From: Stutzerimonas stutzeri SDM-LAC
Lineage (GTDB): Bacteria > Pseudomonadota > Gammaproteobacteria > Pseudomonadales > Pseudomonadaceae
DNA: 58,178 nucleotides
NCBI RefSeq assembly: GCF_000235745.1
Contig: NZ_AGSX01000171.1
Span: 1-58,178, forward strand
Direction of reading: 5' to 3'
The position numbers were made by a program, and so were the translations under genes. The notes beneath the pieces were generated by a model. The model saw only the letters and a list, made by a program, of their open reading frames with translations. It searched no databases and was not told the origin of the DNA. This document shows, piece by piece, positions 24,459-33,329 of this stretch (position 1 is the first letter of the stretch; the number at the start of each line of letters is the position of its first letter).

Positions 24459-25904
24459 TTAGCGAGCCGATTGGCTGGCCACGTCATTTGGCGCGCGGCC
24501 ATAGACGTCGTCCAGACGCTCGATATCATCCTCGCCCAAATAGCTACCCGACTGGACTTCGATAATTTCCAGCGGGATTTTGCCAGGGTTGGCCAGGCGG
24601 TGAATGGACGTCACGGGGATGTACGTGGACTGGTTCTCGGTGAGCAGGAATGTCTTGTCATTGCAGGTCACTTGGGCAGTGCCGGAAACGACGATCCAAT
24701 GCTCGGCGCGATGATGGTGCATCTGCAACGACAGCTGCGCACCGGGGTTGACGCAGATCCGCTTGACCTGGAAGCGTCCGCCCATATCGACCGAGTCGTA
24801 CCAGCCCCAGGGGCGATAGACAGCGCAGTGGTTCTGCGTTTCGGAGCGCTTCATGGCGTCGAGCTTGTTGACCAGCTTCTTGACGTCCTGGACCTTGTCC
24901 TTATGGGCGATCATCGTGGCGTCCTTGGTCTCAACCACTACGATATTGTCCAGGCCAACGACGGTTACCAGCTTGCCGTTGCCGTGAACGAGACAGTTGC
25001 GGCTGTCTTCGACAATCACGTCGCCTCTGGTCACGTTGCCGTTTTCATCCTTTTCCAGCACGTCCCAAAGTGACGACCAGGAGCCCACGTCGCTCCAGCC
25101 AGCCGACATCGGCACGACGCATGCCAGTTCGGTTTTTTCCATGACCGCATAGTCAATCGAATTATCGGGGCAGCAGGCGAAGGTGGCTGGGTCGATCAGC
25201 AACTCTTCACCATTCTTGATGCTGCGCTCCAGCGCCACCCAGCAGGTGTCGTAGATGTCCGGGTCGTGCTTCTTCAGCTCGTCGAGGAACACGCTGGCAC
25301 GGAACAGGAACATGCCGCTGTTCCAGTAGTAGTCTCCGGAATCGACGTATTCCTGCGCGCGCACCTCGTCCGGCTTTTCGACGAACTGGGTGACGCGGTT
25401 GACGCCTTCAGGCAGGCCGTGGCGCTCCTGGTGATCGCACTTGATGTAGCCATAGCCAGTTTCCGGGCTGGTGGCTGGGATGCCGAACAGCACCATTCCG
25501 CCGTTTTCGGCCGCATTGGTGGCCAGGGCGAGAGAGCGCTGGAAAGCTTTATGGTCTTCGATAACGTGATCGGCGGGCAGTACCAAAAGCAGCTCGTCAC
25601 GCTCATCAGCAATCAACTTCATCGCCGCGATGGCAATTGCCGGGGCGGTGTTACGGCCGAACGGCTCGAGCAGGAGGCCTTGGGTTTGAAGCTTGCGTGC
25701 GGCCAGTTGCTCTTTGACGATGAACCGGTGCTCCTTGTTGCAGACCAGCAGCGGCGCTTGCATGCCTTCGAAGGCCAGGCGCTCGATGGTTTGCTGGAAC
25801 AGTGTTTGTTCAGCCGTGAGGGCGAGGAACTGCTTGGGGAATGCCTTGCGCGAAAGAGGCCAGAGTCGGGAACCGCTGCCGCCTGAGAGGATGACCGGAA
25901 TCAT
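24459..25904 (-). CDS. algA: mannose-1-phosphate guanylyltransferase / mannose-6-phosphate isomerase (AlgA type)
   Basis: A 481-residue bifunctional enzyme of the AlgA/ManC/PslB/WbpW family: it makes mannose-6-phosphate from fructose-6-phosphate and GDP-mannose from mannose-1-phosphate, for polysaccharide synthesis. The nucleotidyltransferase domain has the pyrophosphorylase signature GGSGSRLWPLSRKAFPKQFL (residues 8-27). FVEKPDE lies mid-domain (about 164-170). The C-terminal cupin isomerase domain has PWGWYDSVDMGGRFQVKRI and QMHHHRAEHWIVVSG. AGGAGA precedes the ATG 25904. No other polysaccharide gene is nearby, so which paralogue this is (alginate, Psl or LPS) is open; algA is used as the family symbol. 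Confidence 0.9.
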   Translation of the reverse strand: MIPVILSGGSGSRLWPLSRKAFPKQFLALTAEQTLFQQTIERLAFEGMQAPLLVCNKEHRFIVKEQLAARKLQTQGLLLEPFGRNTAPAIAIAAMKLIADERDELLLVLPADHVIEDHKAFQRSLALATNAAENGGMVLFGIPATSPETGYGYIKCDHQERHGLPEGVNRVTQFVEKPDEVRAQEYVDSGDYYWNSGMFLFRASVFLDELKKHDPDIYDTCWVALERSIKNGEELLIDPATFACCPDNSIDYAVMEKTELACVVPMSAGWSDVGSWSSLWDVLEKDENGNVTRGDVIVEDSRNCLVHGNGKLVTVVGLDNIVVVETKDATMIAHKDKVQDVKKLVNKLDAMKRSETQNHCAVYRPWGWYDSVDMGGRFQVKRICVNPGAQLSLQMHHHRAEHWIVVSGTAQVTCNDKTFLLTENQSTYIPVTSIHRLANPGKIPLEIIEVQSGSYLGEDDIERLDDVYGRAPNDVASQSAR

Positions 25905-26377
25905 GTTGTTTCTCCTGAATCGTTGAGAAGGGGGAGTTCTTCTTGTCCATGTGGGCGGCCAGATGCCTGTGCTCGCCATGCGCTTTTTGGTCGGGCCTTC
26001 AGGTGCCGCGTGCCGTCAAGTTCCGTTTTCCAACAGGAAAATGCTTTCGGGGCGAACTGCGTGCTCCGAGCCTGAATGTGATGGGGTGCTACTCGATCGC
26101 CGATAGGTGCCGCGGTCAGTGTCGTAAGTGATATTGCGCAGCTGGCAGTGGTTCCGGCGTGGGTACCTGCAAATTGATCCATCTCGAAAAGGCAGGGGGT
26201 CGTGCTGTTCGGCTGCACTCCAGCTGCCCGCGGTAGGCGCGCCTGACGGTATTTGCCAAGTGCTTGCGACGCGCTGACCTGCCCCGTCTGTCCTCTGTTG
26301 AGCATGCCTGGCGAGGCTAAACGTCTGCCTTGGCTGAAGCGCTGAATACGTTGCTGAAAATTCCACTGCACGTTCAT
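25901..26377 (-). CDS. doubtful ORF overlapping the algA start
   Basis: A 158-codon open frame with an AAAGGGA site about ten bases before its ATG, and a TGA that overlaps the algA ATG (ATGA), the geometry of translational coupling. Against it, the codons use many A-ended and rare forms (AGA, GGA, TTA, CGA) that neighbours avoid, the protein has no recognisable domain, and another frame (26016-26366) is also open. It could be a decayed gene, a leader transcript, or chance. Treat as unproven. Confidence 0.25.
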   Translation of the reverse strand: MNVQWNFQQRIQRFSQGRRLASPGMLNRGQTGQVSASQALGKYRQARLPRAAGVQPNSTTPCLFEMDQFAGTHAGTTASCAISLTTLTAAPIGDRVAPHHIQARSTQFAPKAFSCWKTELDGTRHLKARPKSAWRAQASGRPHGQEELPLLNDSGETT

Positions 26378-26620
26378 GTGCGACGTCCCTTTCCGTCTGG
26401 AAATGCCGGTACGCGCTTATGATTGCCGGTGCCTTCGGATAGTTCCCCGCAGCCCTGCCGTCGATCGGGGAGTTTTTGACGGGTGTGGAAAAGACGACGG
26501 TCTGCTGGCGCAGCGAGCCTTAATCCGGAGGCGAGGTTCAGGTCGGGAATACGGCCACGGCCTATGTTGGCGAGCCGTGAATCACCCCCTGCATAAGAGC
26601 GAGGGGGCGTCAGCTGGGGG
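25905..26620. other. 716-bp region between algA and yaaA
   Basis: The longest stretch here without a confident gene. It lies upstream of algA and downstream of yaaA's stop, both transcribed leftward, so it should contain the algA promoter and the yaaA 3' end. The doubtful 158-codon frame occupies much of it. Base composition looks less codon-structured than the rest. I saw no tRNA, IS end or long repeat. Confidence 0.5.
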
Positions 26621-27397
26621 TCAGGCTTGGGCGTCTCTTAGAAATACCAAGTGATCAGGCGACGAGCTTTCAGGGCAATAACGATAGCCGTCGTAATCGA
26701 AGCCTTTCAGTTGATCGGGCGACTCGATACGTTCCTTGATTACAAAGCGGCTCATCAGCCCCCGGGCCTTCTTTGCGTAGAAGCTGATGATCTTGTACTG
26801 GCCGTTCTTCATATCCTTGAAGTCGACATCGATCACCCGCGCGTTCAGCGCCTTGCGGTTCACGGCGCCGAAGTATTCTTTTGAAGCCAGGTTGAGCAAG
26901 ACGTCGTCGCCCTGTGCGGCCAGCGCTTCGTTGAGCCACCCGCTTATCCGCTCGCCCCAGAAGGCGTAAAGGTCCTTGCCGCGTGGGTTGGCCAGCTTTG
27001 TGCCCATTTCCAGACGATAAGGCTGCATCAGATCCAAGGGACGCAGCACGCCATAGAGCCCGGATAGCATGCGCAGATGATGCTGTGCGAAACCGAGATC
27101 TTCTTCGGAGAGGTCATTGGCGTTTAGGCCGGTGTAGACGTCGCCCTTGAACGCAAGGAGTGCCTGCTTGGCGTTGTCCAGCGTAAAGGCCGCATCCCAG
27201 CTGCCATAACGAGCGACATTGAGCGCCGCAAGCTTGTCGGACAGATGCATGAGTTCGCCAATCTGCTGGGGCGACATGTCGCGCAGCTGGCTGATCAAAG
27301 CCTGCGCGTGATCCAGGTGTTCGGGCTGGGTGAAGCGTCGGGTGGTCGGTGGGGTGTCGTAGTCCAGGGTCTTGGCTGGGGAAATCACCATCAGCAT
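26621..27397 (-). CDS. yaaA: peroxide stress protein YaaA
   Basis: A 258-residue YaaA (DUF328) protein. In E. coli the homologue lowers free iron during hydrogen peroxide stress and belongs to the OxyR regulon; its structure resembles DNA-binding folds. Family hallmarks are [16 protein letters not shown] at the start, [25 protein letters not shown] (about residues 112-136) and [19 protein letters not shown] (about 205-223). Length is standard. AAGGAGA precedes the ATG. It is monocistronic and divergent from the metal exporter gene; no OxyR box could be called by eye. Confidence 0.92.
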   Translation of the reverse strand: MLMVISPAKTLDYDTPPTTRRFTQPEHLDHAQALISQLRDMSPQQIGELMHLSDKLAALNVARYGSWDAAFTLDNAKQALLAFKGDVYTGLNANDLSEEDLGFAQHHLRMLSGLYGVLRPLDLMQPYRLEMGTKLANPRGKDLYAFWGERISGWLNEALAAQGDDVLLNLASKEYFGAVNRKALNARVIDVDFKDMKNGQYKIISFYAKKARGLMSRFVIKERIESPDQLKGFDYDGYRYCPESSSPDHLVFLRDAQA

Positions 27398-27531
27398 GCA
27401 ACGGTCTCCTTTGATGTGAGCGGATTCTAGGCGGTATGGCCGTCCCCGCTCCAGCTATGGCCGTGATTAGGTGTTGACCTTGACTCGGGCTAAGGCGGCA
27501 CGCTTCTCTTGTTGCTAACGAAGGAGGACAC

Positions 27532-28524
27532 ATGACCGATTGCAATCACTCGCACTGGCAGCCCTCGCACGATTACCGTCCGCTCGAGAACGGCGCGGAA
27601 AAACAGACGTGGGCGGTGGTGCTGTTGACGGGTCTGGCCATGGTCGCTGAGATCGTCGCCGGCTATTGGTTCAATTCGATGGCATTGCTGGCGGACGGCT
27701 GGCATATGGCCTCGCACATGGTGGCGATCGGCATGTCGGCGACCGCCTACTTGTTGGCTCGACGCTACGTGCACGACCAGCGTTTTGCCTTTGGAACCTG
27801 GAAGATCGAGGTGTTGGCGGGCTTTGCCAGCGCTGTATTGCTGGTGATGGTAGCGTTGCTGATGATCGGGGAGTCGCTGATGCGCTTCTGGTCGCCGGCC
27901 AGCATCGGTTTTGATGAGGCGCTTTGGGTCGCGGTGATCGGTTTGTTGGTAAATATGCTGTCCACCTGGTTGCTGCGCGGCCAGCCCCACCATCATGGCC
28001 ACGATCACGATCACGATCACGATCACGATCACGATCACGATCACGATCACGATCACGATCACGACCATTCAAGCGCGCCGGCCAAGGACCTCAACCGTCA
28101 TGCCGCTTTCATCCATGTGCTGACGGATGGCCTGACCTCCTTTGCGGCAATTGTCGCCTTGCTGGGCGGCAAGTACTTCGGCTGGAGCTGGCTGGATCCG
28201 CTGATGGGTATCCTCGGTGCCATCGTCATTCTGATCTGGGCCAAAGGCCTGCTGCGTGAAACGGCGAAGGCTTTGCTTGATCGGGAAATGGACGACCCGC
28301 TGGTGCGGCGAGTGAAGGAGCAGTTGGAGCAAGTGCCGGATACCGAAGTGACCGACTTGCATCTGTGGCGAGTCGGGCGAGCGCAGTACAGTTGTATCGT
28401 CAGCGTCGTCACCCATCAGCCCTATTCGGCCGACCGCTACAAATCACAATTGGCGGGGTTTCCAGAGCTGGTTCACGTAACAGCGGAGGTGAACCGGTGC
28501 GGCGAAAGCGCGCAGGTTGATTAA
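27532..28524 (+). CDS. dmeF: cation diffusion facilitator metal exporter (DmeF type)
   Basis: A 330-residue CDF transporter exporting divalent metal (Co/Ni/Zn type) in exchange for protons at the inner membrane. The N-terminal CNHSHWQPSHDY is typical of DmeF. Six helices are expected; metal-site residues appear as ALLADGWHMASHM (helix 2, H and D) and FIHVLTDGLTS (helix 5, H and D). The loop before helix 5 is a His-Asp run (11 HD pairs) encoded by a hexanucleotide microsatellite. A cytoplasmic C-terminal domain (about 260-325) ends the protein. GGAGGAC precedes the start. No dmeR-like regulator gene lies upstream. The metal is inferred from family only. Confidence 0.85.
   Translation: MTDCNHSHWQPSHDYRPLENGAEKQTWAVVLLTGLAMVAEIVAGYWFNSMALLADGWHMASHMVAIGMSATAYLLARRYVHDQRFAFGTWKIEVLAGFASAVLLVMVALLMIGESLMRFWSPASIGFDEALWVAVIGLLVNMLSTWLLRGQPHHHGHDHDHDHDHDHDHDHDHDHDHDHSSAPAKDLNRHAAFIHVLTDGLTSFAAIVALLGGKYFGWSWLDPLMGILGAIVILIWAKGLLRETAKALLDREMDDPLVRRVKEQLEQVPDTEVTDLHLWRVGRAQYSCIVSVVTHQPYSADRYKSQLAGFPELVHVTAEVNRCGESAQVD
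28000..28065 (+). repeat. CACGAT hexanucleotide microsatellite inside dmeF
   Basis: Ten perfect tandem CACGAT units (28000-28059) plus a CACGAC variant, coding for alternating His-Asp. Because the unit is six bases, gain or loss of copies keeps the reading frame and changes only loop length. Confidence 0.95.
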
Positions 28525-28790
28525 CGAGACTAGTCCTCGAACAGGCCTGCGCCAAGCGCTATCCGTCGTTTCGTTAAAAAAACGTCATCCGTTCGAAAAA
28601 GACTTTTTCCTGTCATCTTTTTTGCGGTATTACCTGATGCAAGACCGCCGAACCCTGCACTCACAGGTGGCGGCCTCTGGGTGGCCCCAAGCCCCTGCTA
28701 CCCAAGTCCGCTCATCTTGCGCACGGTGGTTCTTTCTACGGCGGAGTGCTTTGGCCCTCCGTCGAACCGGCTCCGAAAAGGTGATCGCGT

Positions 28791-30179
28791 ATGGATGACT
28801 ACGGCAGACCCCGCGCAACTCAGCCCACCCTTTACGTTCTTGATACCAACGTTCTGATTCACGACCCCAACGCGCTATTGAATTTCCAGGAGCATCAGGT
28901 CGCCATTCCGATGACCGTGCTTGAAGAGCTGGATCAGCTCAAGACCGGCAAGCACAGCGTGGCGGCCGAGTGTCGGCAGACGATTCGCCTGATCGACAAG
29001 GTGCTGGGTGATGCTACCCCTGAAGAAGTTGAACTTGGCGTCCCTATCCAGCGTGAGAAAAGCGGCCCGTGCGGCAGCTTGTCGATCCTGATGAGCAAAG
29101 TCGCCGATTCGAGCGGGTTGCCAGAGGACCTCAACGACAACAAGATCATCAACCAGGTCGTGGATCTGCAGCGTCGCAGCGCGGGCGTTCCGGTGGTTTT
29201 GGTCACCAATGACATCAATATGCGGCTCAAGGCGCGTGCCTGTGGCGTTGCCTCGGAGGACTACCACACCGACAAGCTGGTCGACGATGTCGGGCAGCTA
29301 TCGCGCGGCTACCACAGCCTCAGCGGGTCGTTTTGGGACAGGGTCAGTAAGGTCGATACGCATCAGGGGCACGGCCGCACTTGGCACCGGGTTCAGTTGA
29401 TCGACAACTTGCCCGCGGTGCACATCAACGAGTTCATCCTCGATGAGCAGGGCTTCGTTGGCTGGATCAAGGGCATCAAGGCTGACGAGCTCCTATTGCT
29501 CGACATGCATCAGGAGCCCTTGCTTCATCAGGAAGCCTGGGGCCTGAAGCCGCGTGACATCCACCAGGCACTGGCGCTCTTCGCACTGCTTGATCCGGAT
29601 ATTCATCTGGTCAATCTGTCGGGCGCCGCCGGGTCGGGCAAGACAATCCTGGCGCTGGCAGCCGCCATCGAGCAGACGGTGGTGAGCAAGCGCTACCGCC
29701 GCATCATCGCGACGCGCAGCGTACAGGGGCTGGATGAGGATATCGGCTTTCTGCCAGGCACCGAGGCGGAAAAGATGGAGCCCTGGCTGGGAGCGATCAC
29801 CGATAACCTCGAAGCGCTGCATATGGACGATGAAAGCACTCATGGCAGCGTCGACTACATCCTGCAAAAGGTGCCGCTGCAGTTTAAATCGCTCAATTAC
29901 ATTCGCGGGCGCAGCTTCCAGCAGAGCCTGATCCTTATCGATGAATGCCAAAACCTGACGCCGCACCAGATGAAGACGATCATCACCCGAGCCGGTAGCG
30001 GGTCGAAAGTGGTCTGTCTCGGTAACCTGGCTCAGATTGATACGCCTTACCTGTCTGCCACCAGCTCGGGGCTCACCTACCTCACCGAGCGATTCAAGGA
30101 CTTTCCGCACGGTATGCACATCACCTTGCAGGGCGTTCCCCGTTCGGTCCTGGCCGAGTACGCCGAGGCCCATATGTAA
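28791..30179 (+). CDS. PIN-PhoH ATPase (PhoH2 type)
   Basis: A 462-residue two-domain protein. The N-terminal PIN nuclease-like domain starts YVLDTNVLIHDP (about residues 14-25) with the conserved aspartate and a second acidic patch LEELDQLKTG; further acids follow near 148-152 (LVTNDINMRLKARA). The C-terminal PhoH domain has Walker A GAAGSGKT (about 278-285) and Walker B LILIDECQNLTPHQMKTI. PhoH2-type proteins are described as RNA helicase/ribonucleases. AAGGTGAT precedes the ATG. In P. aeruginosa a similar gene lies beside the moa genes as here. Target RNA unknown. Confidence 0.88.
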   Translation: MDDYGRPRATQPTLYVLDTNVLIHDPNALLNFQEHQVAIPMTVLEELDQLKTGKHSVAAECRQTIRLIDKVLGDATPEEVELGVPIQREKSGPCGSLSILMSKVADSSGLPEDLNDNKIINQVVDLQRRSAGVPVVLVTNDINMRLKARACGVASEDYHTDKLVDDVGQLSRGYHSLSGSFWDRVSKVDTHQGHGRTWHRVQLIDNLPAVHINEFILDEQGFVGWIKGIKADELLLLDMHQEPLLHQEAWGLKPRDIHQALALFALLDPDIHLVNLSGAAGSGKTILALAAAIEQTVVSKRYRRIIATRSVQGLDEDIGFLPGTEAEKMEPWLGAITDNLEALHMDDESTHGSVDYILQKVPLQFKSLNYIRGRSFQQSLILIDECQNLTPHQMKTIITRAGSGSKVVCLGNLAQIDTPYLSATSSGLTYLTERFKDFPHGMHITLQGVPRSVLAEYAEAHM

Positions 30180-30246
30180 ACAAGCAACTGGAGAAGCTGG
30201 AGCTTCAAGCAAAGCATGACCTGGCAGGAAACGATGGGCAGGCTTG

Positions 30247-30281
30247 CTTCCAGCTTCCAGCTTCCAGCTTCCAGCTTCCAG
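30247..30281 (+). repeat. CTTCCAG heptanucleotide tandem repeat between phoH-like gene and moaC
   Basis: Five perfect head-to-tail copies of CTTCCAG. About 45 bp upstream, 30187-30207 contains CTGGAGAAGCTGGAGCTTCAAG, which is roughly its reverse complement, so the transcript could fold into a long imperfect hairpin that ends the phoH-like message. Such short repeats are common between Pseudomonas genes. Confidence 0.85.
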
Positions 30282-30324
30282 CTGAGCTAAACTGCCGGAC
30301 CCCACAGTCTTAGCAGGATGAAAA

Positions 30325-30795
30325 ATGCTCACCCATCTCGATGCCCAAGGGCGGGCCAATATGGTCGACGTAACCGCCAAGGCCGTCACGGCGCGCGAGG
30401 CGGTGGCGGAAGCCAGAGTCCGTATGCGTCCCGAAACCCTGCAGATGATCCAGCAAGGCGGGCATCCGAAGGGCGACGTCTTCGCGGTTGCCCGTATCGC
30501 AGGTATTCAGGCGGCCAAAAAGACCCACGACCTGATCCCGCTTTGTCATCCGTTACTGCTGACCAGCATCAAGCTCGACCTGCATCCGGACGGCGATGAT
30601 TGCGTGCGTATCGAGGCCCGCTGCAAGCTGGCGGGCCAGACAGGCGTAGAGATGGAGGCGCTGACCGCCGCGAGTGTCGCTGCGCTGACGATCTATGACA
30701 TGTGCAAAGCGGTCGACAAAGGCATGGTCATCGAGGGCGTGCGACTGTTGGAAAAGCTTGGCGGCAAGAGTGGCCACTGGCAGGTGCCGGCATGA
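30325..30795 (+). CDS. moaC: cyclic pyranopterin monophosphate synthase
   Basis: A 156-residue MoaC, which turns the MoaA product into cyclic pyranopterin monophosphate in molybdenum cofactor synthesis. It has [15 protein letters not shown] at residues 5-19 and [31 protein letters not shown] (about 46-76), including the family's lysine and histidine residues, and [11 protein letters not shown] near 129-139. The 4-bp overlap with moaD (ATGA) shows translational coupling in a moaCDE operon. moaA and moaB are not in this window. Confidence 0.95.
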   Translation: MLTHLDAQGRANMVDVTAKAVTAREAVAEARVRMRPETLQMIQQGGHPKGDVFAVARIAGIQAAKKTHDLIPLCHPLLLTSIKLDLHPDGDDCVRIEARCKLAGQTGVEMEALTAASVAALTIYDMCKAVDKGMVIEGVRLLEKLGGKSGHWQVPA

Positions 30796-31040
30796 TCCAG
30801 GTTCAGTTTTTCGCGCGCTATCGTGAAGCGCTCGGCCGCGATTCAGAACAGTTGGAGTGGGATGCCTCTTGGCAACAGGTCGACGATCTTCGCTTGCGAT
30901 TGCTGGCACGCGGCGCCGAGTGGGCGGTGCTAGGCGAGCAGAACCTGATGTGCGCGCGTAATCAGGAGTTGTGCAACCTTGACGAGCCATTGGCCGATGG
31001 CGATGAAGTGGCATTCTTTCCGACCGTAACGGGAGGCTGA
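30792..31040 (+). CDS. moaD: molybdopterin synthase sulfur carrier subunit
   Basis: An 82-residue ubiquitin-like MoaD ending in the required Gly-Gly (FPTVTGG), which is adenylated by MoeB-type enzymes and then carries a thiocarboxylate to MoaE. The start [14 protein letters not shown] is typical. It overlaps the moaC stop and is followed 2 bp later by moaE. It has three cysteines, which is slightly more than usual, with no obvious role. Confidence 0.93.
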   Translation: MIQVQFFARYREALGRDSEQLEWDASWQQVDDLRLRLLARGAEWAVLGEQNLMCARNQELCNLDEPLADGDEVAFFPTVTGG

Positions 31041-31042
31041 CC

Positions 31043-31507
31043 ATGGGCGTGCGAGTCCAGCAGGGCCCATTCGATCCAGGCGCCGAACTCAACGCCTTGC
31101 ATGCGGCTAATCTCGGCATCGGTGCGGTTACCGGTTTCGTCGGTTACGTGCGTGATTTCAATGATGGTCGTGACGTCGCCGGAATGTTCCTTGAGCATGC
31201 CCCGGGTATGACCGAGAAGGCGCTGCAGAAAATCATCGACGAGGCGGCTGACCGCTGGCCGCTGCTCACGCTGGAGATTCTGCACCGGGTAGGGCGACTG
31301 GAGCCGGGTGAGCCGATCGTTTTCGTCGGCGCCGCCAGCGCCCATCGAGAGGCGGCGTTTGATGGGTGCCGATTCGTCATGGATTACCTGAAGACCCGTG
31401 CGCCTTTCTGGAAAAAGGAAGACACCTCGGAGGGAACGCGCTGGGTCGAAGGTCGCTGCAGCGACCAGGCAGCAGCCGATCGCTGGCGCCAGGGGCCGGC
31501 TGACTAG
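31043..31507 (+). CDS. moaE: molybdopterin synthase catalytic subunit
   Basis: A 154-residue MoaE. It adds two sulfurs to cyclic pyranopterin monophosphate using MoaD thiocarboxylate. The catalytic lysine pair is visible as Lys117 (YLKT) and Lys124 (PFWKK), and the substrate-binding ASAHREAAFDGCRF segment is at 98-111. The length is normal and GGGAGG is right before the start. Its stop shares a CTAG with the stop of the opposing small gene, so the two genes end tail to tail with a 4-bp overlap. Confidence 0.95.
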   Translation: MGVRVQQGPFDPGAELNALHAANLGIGAVTGFVGYVRDFNDGRDVAGMFLEHAPGMTEKALQKIIDEAADRWPLLTLEILHRVGRLEPGEPIVFVGAASAHREAAFDGCRFVMDYLKTRAPFWKKEDTSEGTRWVEGRCSDQAAADRWRQGPAD

Positions 31508-31668
31508 CCGAAGGTGATCTGCAGTTTGTAGAGCAGCGTCGACAGCACGGAGACAATGCCCAGTCCGAGCAACGCGATCCCCCAGCCTCGCTCACGGAAA
31601 TTGAAACCGACACCCATCAGGACGAAGCTGGTAATGACGAGTAACAGCATGAAATCGATGCGCTCCAT
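31504..31668 (-). CDS. small inner-membrane protein
   Basis: A 54-residue protein with two hydrophobic helices (IDFMLLLVITSFVLMGVGFNF and WGIALLGLGIVSVLSTLLY) separated by a charged turn (RERG). ATG 31668 is chosen for its GGGAG site; the longer frame to 31698 lacks one. It is convergent with moaE with overlapping stops. I do not recognise a family beyond small two-helix Pseudomonas membrane proteins, and no function can be given. Confidence 0.65.
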   Translation of the reverse strand: MERIDFMLLLVITSFVLMGVGFNFRERGWGIALLGLGIVSVLSTLLYKLQITFG

Positions 31669-31767
31669 AAAAGCGACTCCCGATGTGAATGGCTTCATTC
31701 CACTCTAGAGGCTTGTACGGTTTGGGCGCTGATCTGCGTCATGCTGATGGCAGCCGCGCAGCTGAAT

Positions 31768-31800
31768 GCAAAAAGGCGAAGCCATGTCCGCTTCGCCTTT
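31768..31800 (-). terminator. rhlB terminator
   Basis: AAAGGCGAAGC and GCTTCGCCTTT form an 11-bp stem with a 7-base loop, 14 bp after the helicase stop. The minus strand continues TTTTTGCAT beyond the stem. Confidence 0.85.
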
Positions 31801-31813
31801 CGTTCATCAGCGC

Positions 31814-33232
31814 TTAGCGCCTGGGTGGGACCGCTGCCAACAGTTCGGCAGGCGGCATCTCGCAACTGATCGTTCGACCTAATAATGCCTCGATTGCCGG
31901 CAGGGCAAAGGCATCATCTTCGCCTGCGAAGCTGATCGAGGTACCGCTGGCCCCGGCCCGACCAGTACGGCCGATGCGGTGGACGTAATCATCCGGCACT
32001 TCCGGCAGGGTGAAATTGATCACGTGGCTGATACCGTCGACGTGTATGCCGCGGCCGGCAACGTCGGTGGCCACCATGACGCGGATCTTGCCTTCGCGGA
32101 AACCTTCCAGCGCGCGGATGCGCTTGTGTTGCGGTACGTCTCCCGACATCTGCACGGCGCTGATGCCGTCGCGCGTCAGCCGCTCTTCGATGCGGCGCAC
32201 TTCGTCCTTGCGGTTGGCAAAGACCATTACGCGAGTCCAGTCGTTCTGGGTGATCAGGTTATAAAGCAGCTTGTATTTGTCGCTACCCGCCACGGCGTAC
32301 ACGTGCTGTTCGACCGTGTCGCTGGCGACATTGACCGCTTCGATCTCGACGATTGCCGGTTCCGTGGTCCATTGCTTGGCGAGGTTCATCACGTCTTCGG
32401 TGAACGTGGCCGAGAACAGAAGTGTCTGGCGTTCGCTCTTGGGTGGCGTCTGGCGAATGATCTGGCGAACCTGAGGGATGAAGCCCATGTCCAGCATGCG
32501 ATCCGCTTCGTCGAGCACCAGTACTTCAACCATGTCCAGGTGCACTTCGCCGCGCTGATTGAAGTCCAGCAGGCGTCCCGGTGTTGCCACCAGAATGTCG
32601 CAATAGCGGGACTCGAGCGCTTTTAGCTGCTTGTCGAAGTCCATGCCGCCGACAAAACTCATGACGTTCAAGCCGGTGTATTTCGTCAGGTCCAGTGCGT
32701 CATTGGCGATCTGAACGACCAGCTCCCGGGTCGGCGCGATGATCAGAGCGCGGGGCTCGCCCATGTAGCGATCGCTCGGTGGTGGGGTCTGCAGCAGCTG
32801 CGTGATGGTCGAGATAAGGAACGCGGCGGTTTTGCCGGTGCCGGTCTGGGCCCGACCAATTGCATCGCGGCCCTTGAGCGTAAAGCCGAGGACCTGCGCC
32901 TGGATGGGCGTGCAATAAGGAAAACCGAGGTCGTGGATGGCGTGCATCAACTCGGGGGCGAGCTTGAAGTCGTGAAACCGGGTCTTGCCTTCTGCTGGCT
33001 CGACGATGAAATCTTCCAGTTTCCAGACTGGCGCGGGTGGTACGGGTGGCTTGCTTGCCCGCTCGCGGCGTGGCTTGCTGTTCGTCTTTGGGGGAATATC
33101 CTGCTGCGTTTTGGTCTTTTCGACCTGCATCTGGCTGCTAACGCCCTGGTGTGCTGATGTGCTGCTTTCAGCTTCGGTGGCCGCAGACTCATTCGAGCCT
33201 TTGCCAAACATCTTCTTGAGTGCTTTGAGCAC
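31814..33232 (-). CDS. rhlB: DEAD-box RNA helicase RhlB
   Basis: About 473 residues from a GTG at 33232 ([12 protein letters not shown]). A longer frame to 33367 would overlap the next gene, so it is rejected. The first 65 residues are a low-complexity Ser/Thr/Lys/Pro tail. The helicase core follows: Q motif around [12 protein letters not shown], Walker A AQTGTGKT (128-135), PTREL (167-171), DEAD (241-244), SAT in LLFSATF, and [10 protein letters not shown] near the end. RhlB unwinds RNA in the degradosome. The basic N-terminal start and the place near the esterase match P. aeruginosa rhlB. Start codon moderately certain. Confidence 0.87.
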   Translation of the reverse strand: MLKALKKMFGKGSNESAATEAESSTSAHQGVSSQMQVEKTKTQQDIPPKTNSKPRRERASKPPVPPAPVWKLEDFIVEPAEGKTRFHDFKLAPELMHAIHDLGFPYCTPIQAQVLGFTLKGRDAIGRAQTGTGKTAAFLISTITQLLQTPPPSDRYMGEPRALIIAPTRELVVQIANDALDLTKYTGLNVMSFVGGMDFDKQLKALESRYCDILVATPGRLLDFNQRGEVHLDMVEVLVLDEADRMLDMGFIPQVRQIIRQTPPKSERQTLLFSATFTEDVMNLAKQWTTEPAIVEIEAVNVASDTVEQHVYAVAGSDKYKLLYNLITQNDWTRVMVFANRKDEVRRIEERLTRDGISAVQMSGDVPQHKRIRALEGFREGKIRVMVATDVAGRGIHVDGISHVINFTLPEVPDDYVHRIGRTGRAGASGTSISFAGEDDAFALPAIEALLGRTISCEMPPAELLAAVPPRR

Positions 33233-33329
33233 GGTCTTCTCGTCTGTGTCGTGTAAGATTTGCCCGCCAGTGTAATGCAAGAAGCAGACACGGCGAAGTG
33301 TTGCTCCGGGATGCTCGACCGTCGCTCTG

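Noticed and set aside
24405-25886. Two plus-strand frames (222 and 206 codons) across algA
   Set aside because: Antisense shadows of a complete bifunctional enzyme, with no start signals.
26376-26654. 92-codon plus-strand frame upstream of yaaA's end
   Set aside because: No ribosome binding site, Cys/Arg-rich random-like composition, and it runs into the yaaA coding sequence on the other strand.
27924-28259. Ser-Arg repeat frame, and Val-Ile repeat frames on the other strand, around the dmeF microsatellite
   Set aside because: They are other readings of the CACGAT repeat. The His-Asp frame belongs to an intact CDF transporter.
30247-30281. Short tandem repeat considered as a CRISPR array
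   Set aside because: Seven-base units without spacers; no cas genes nearby.
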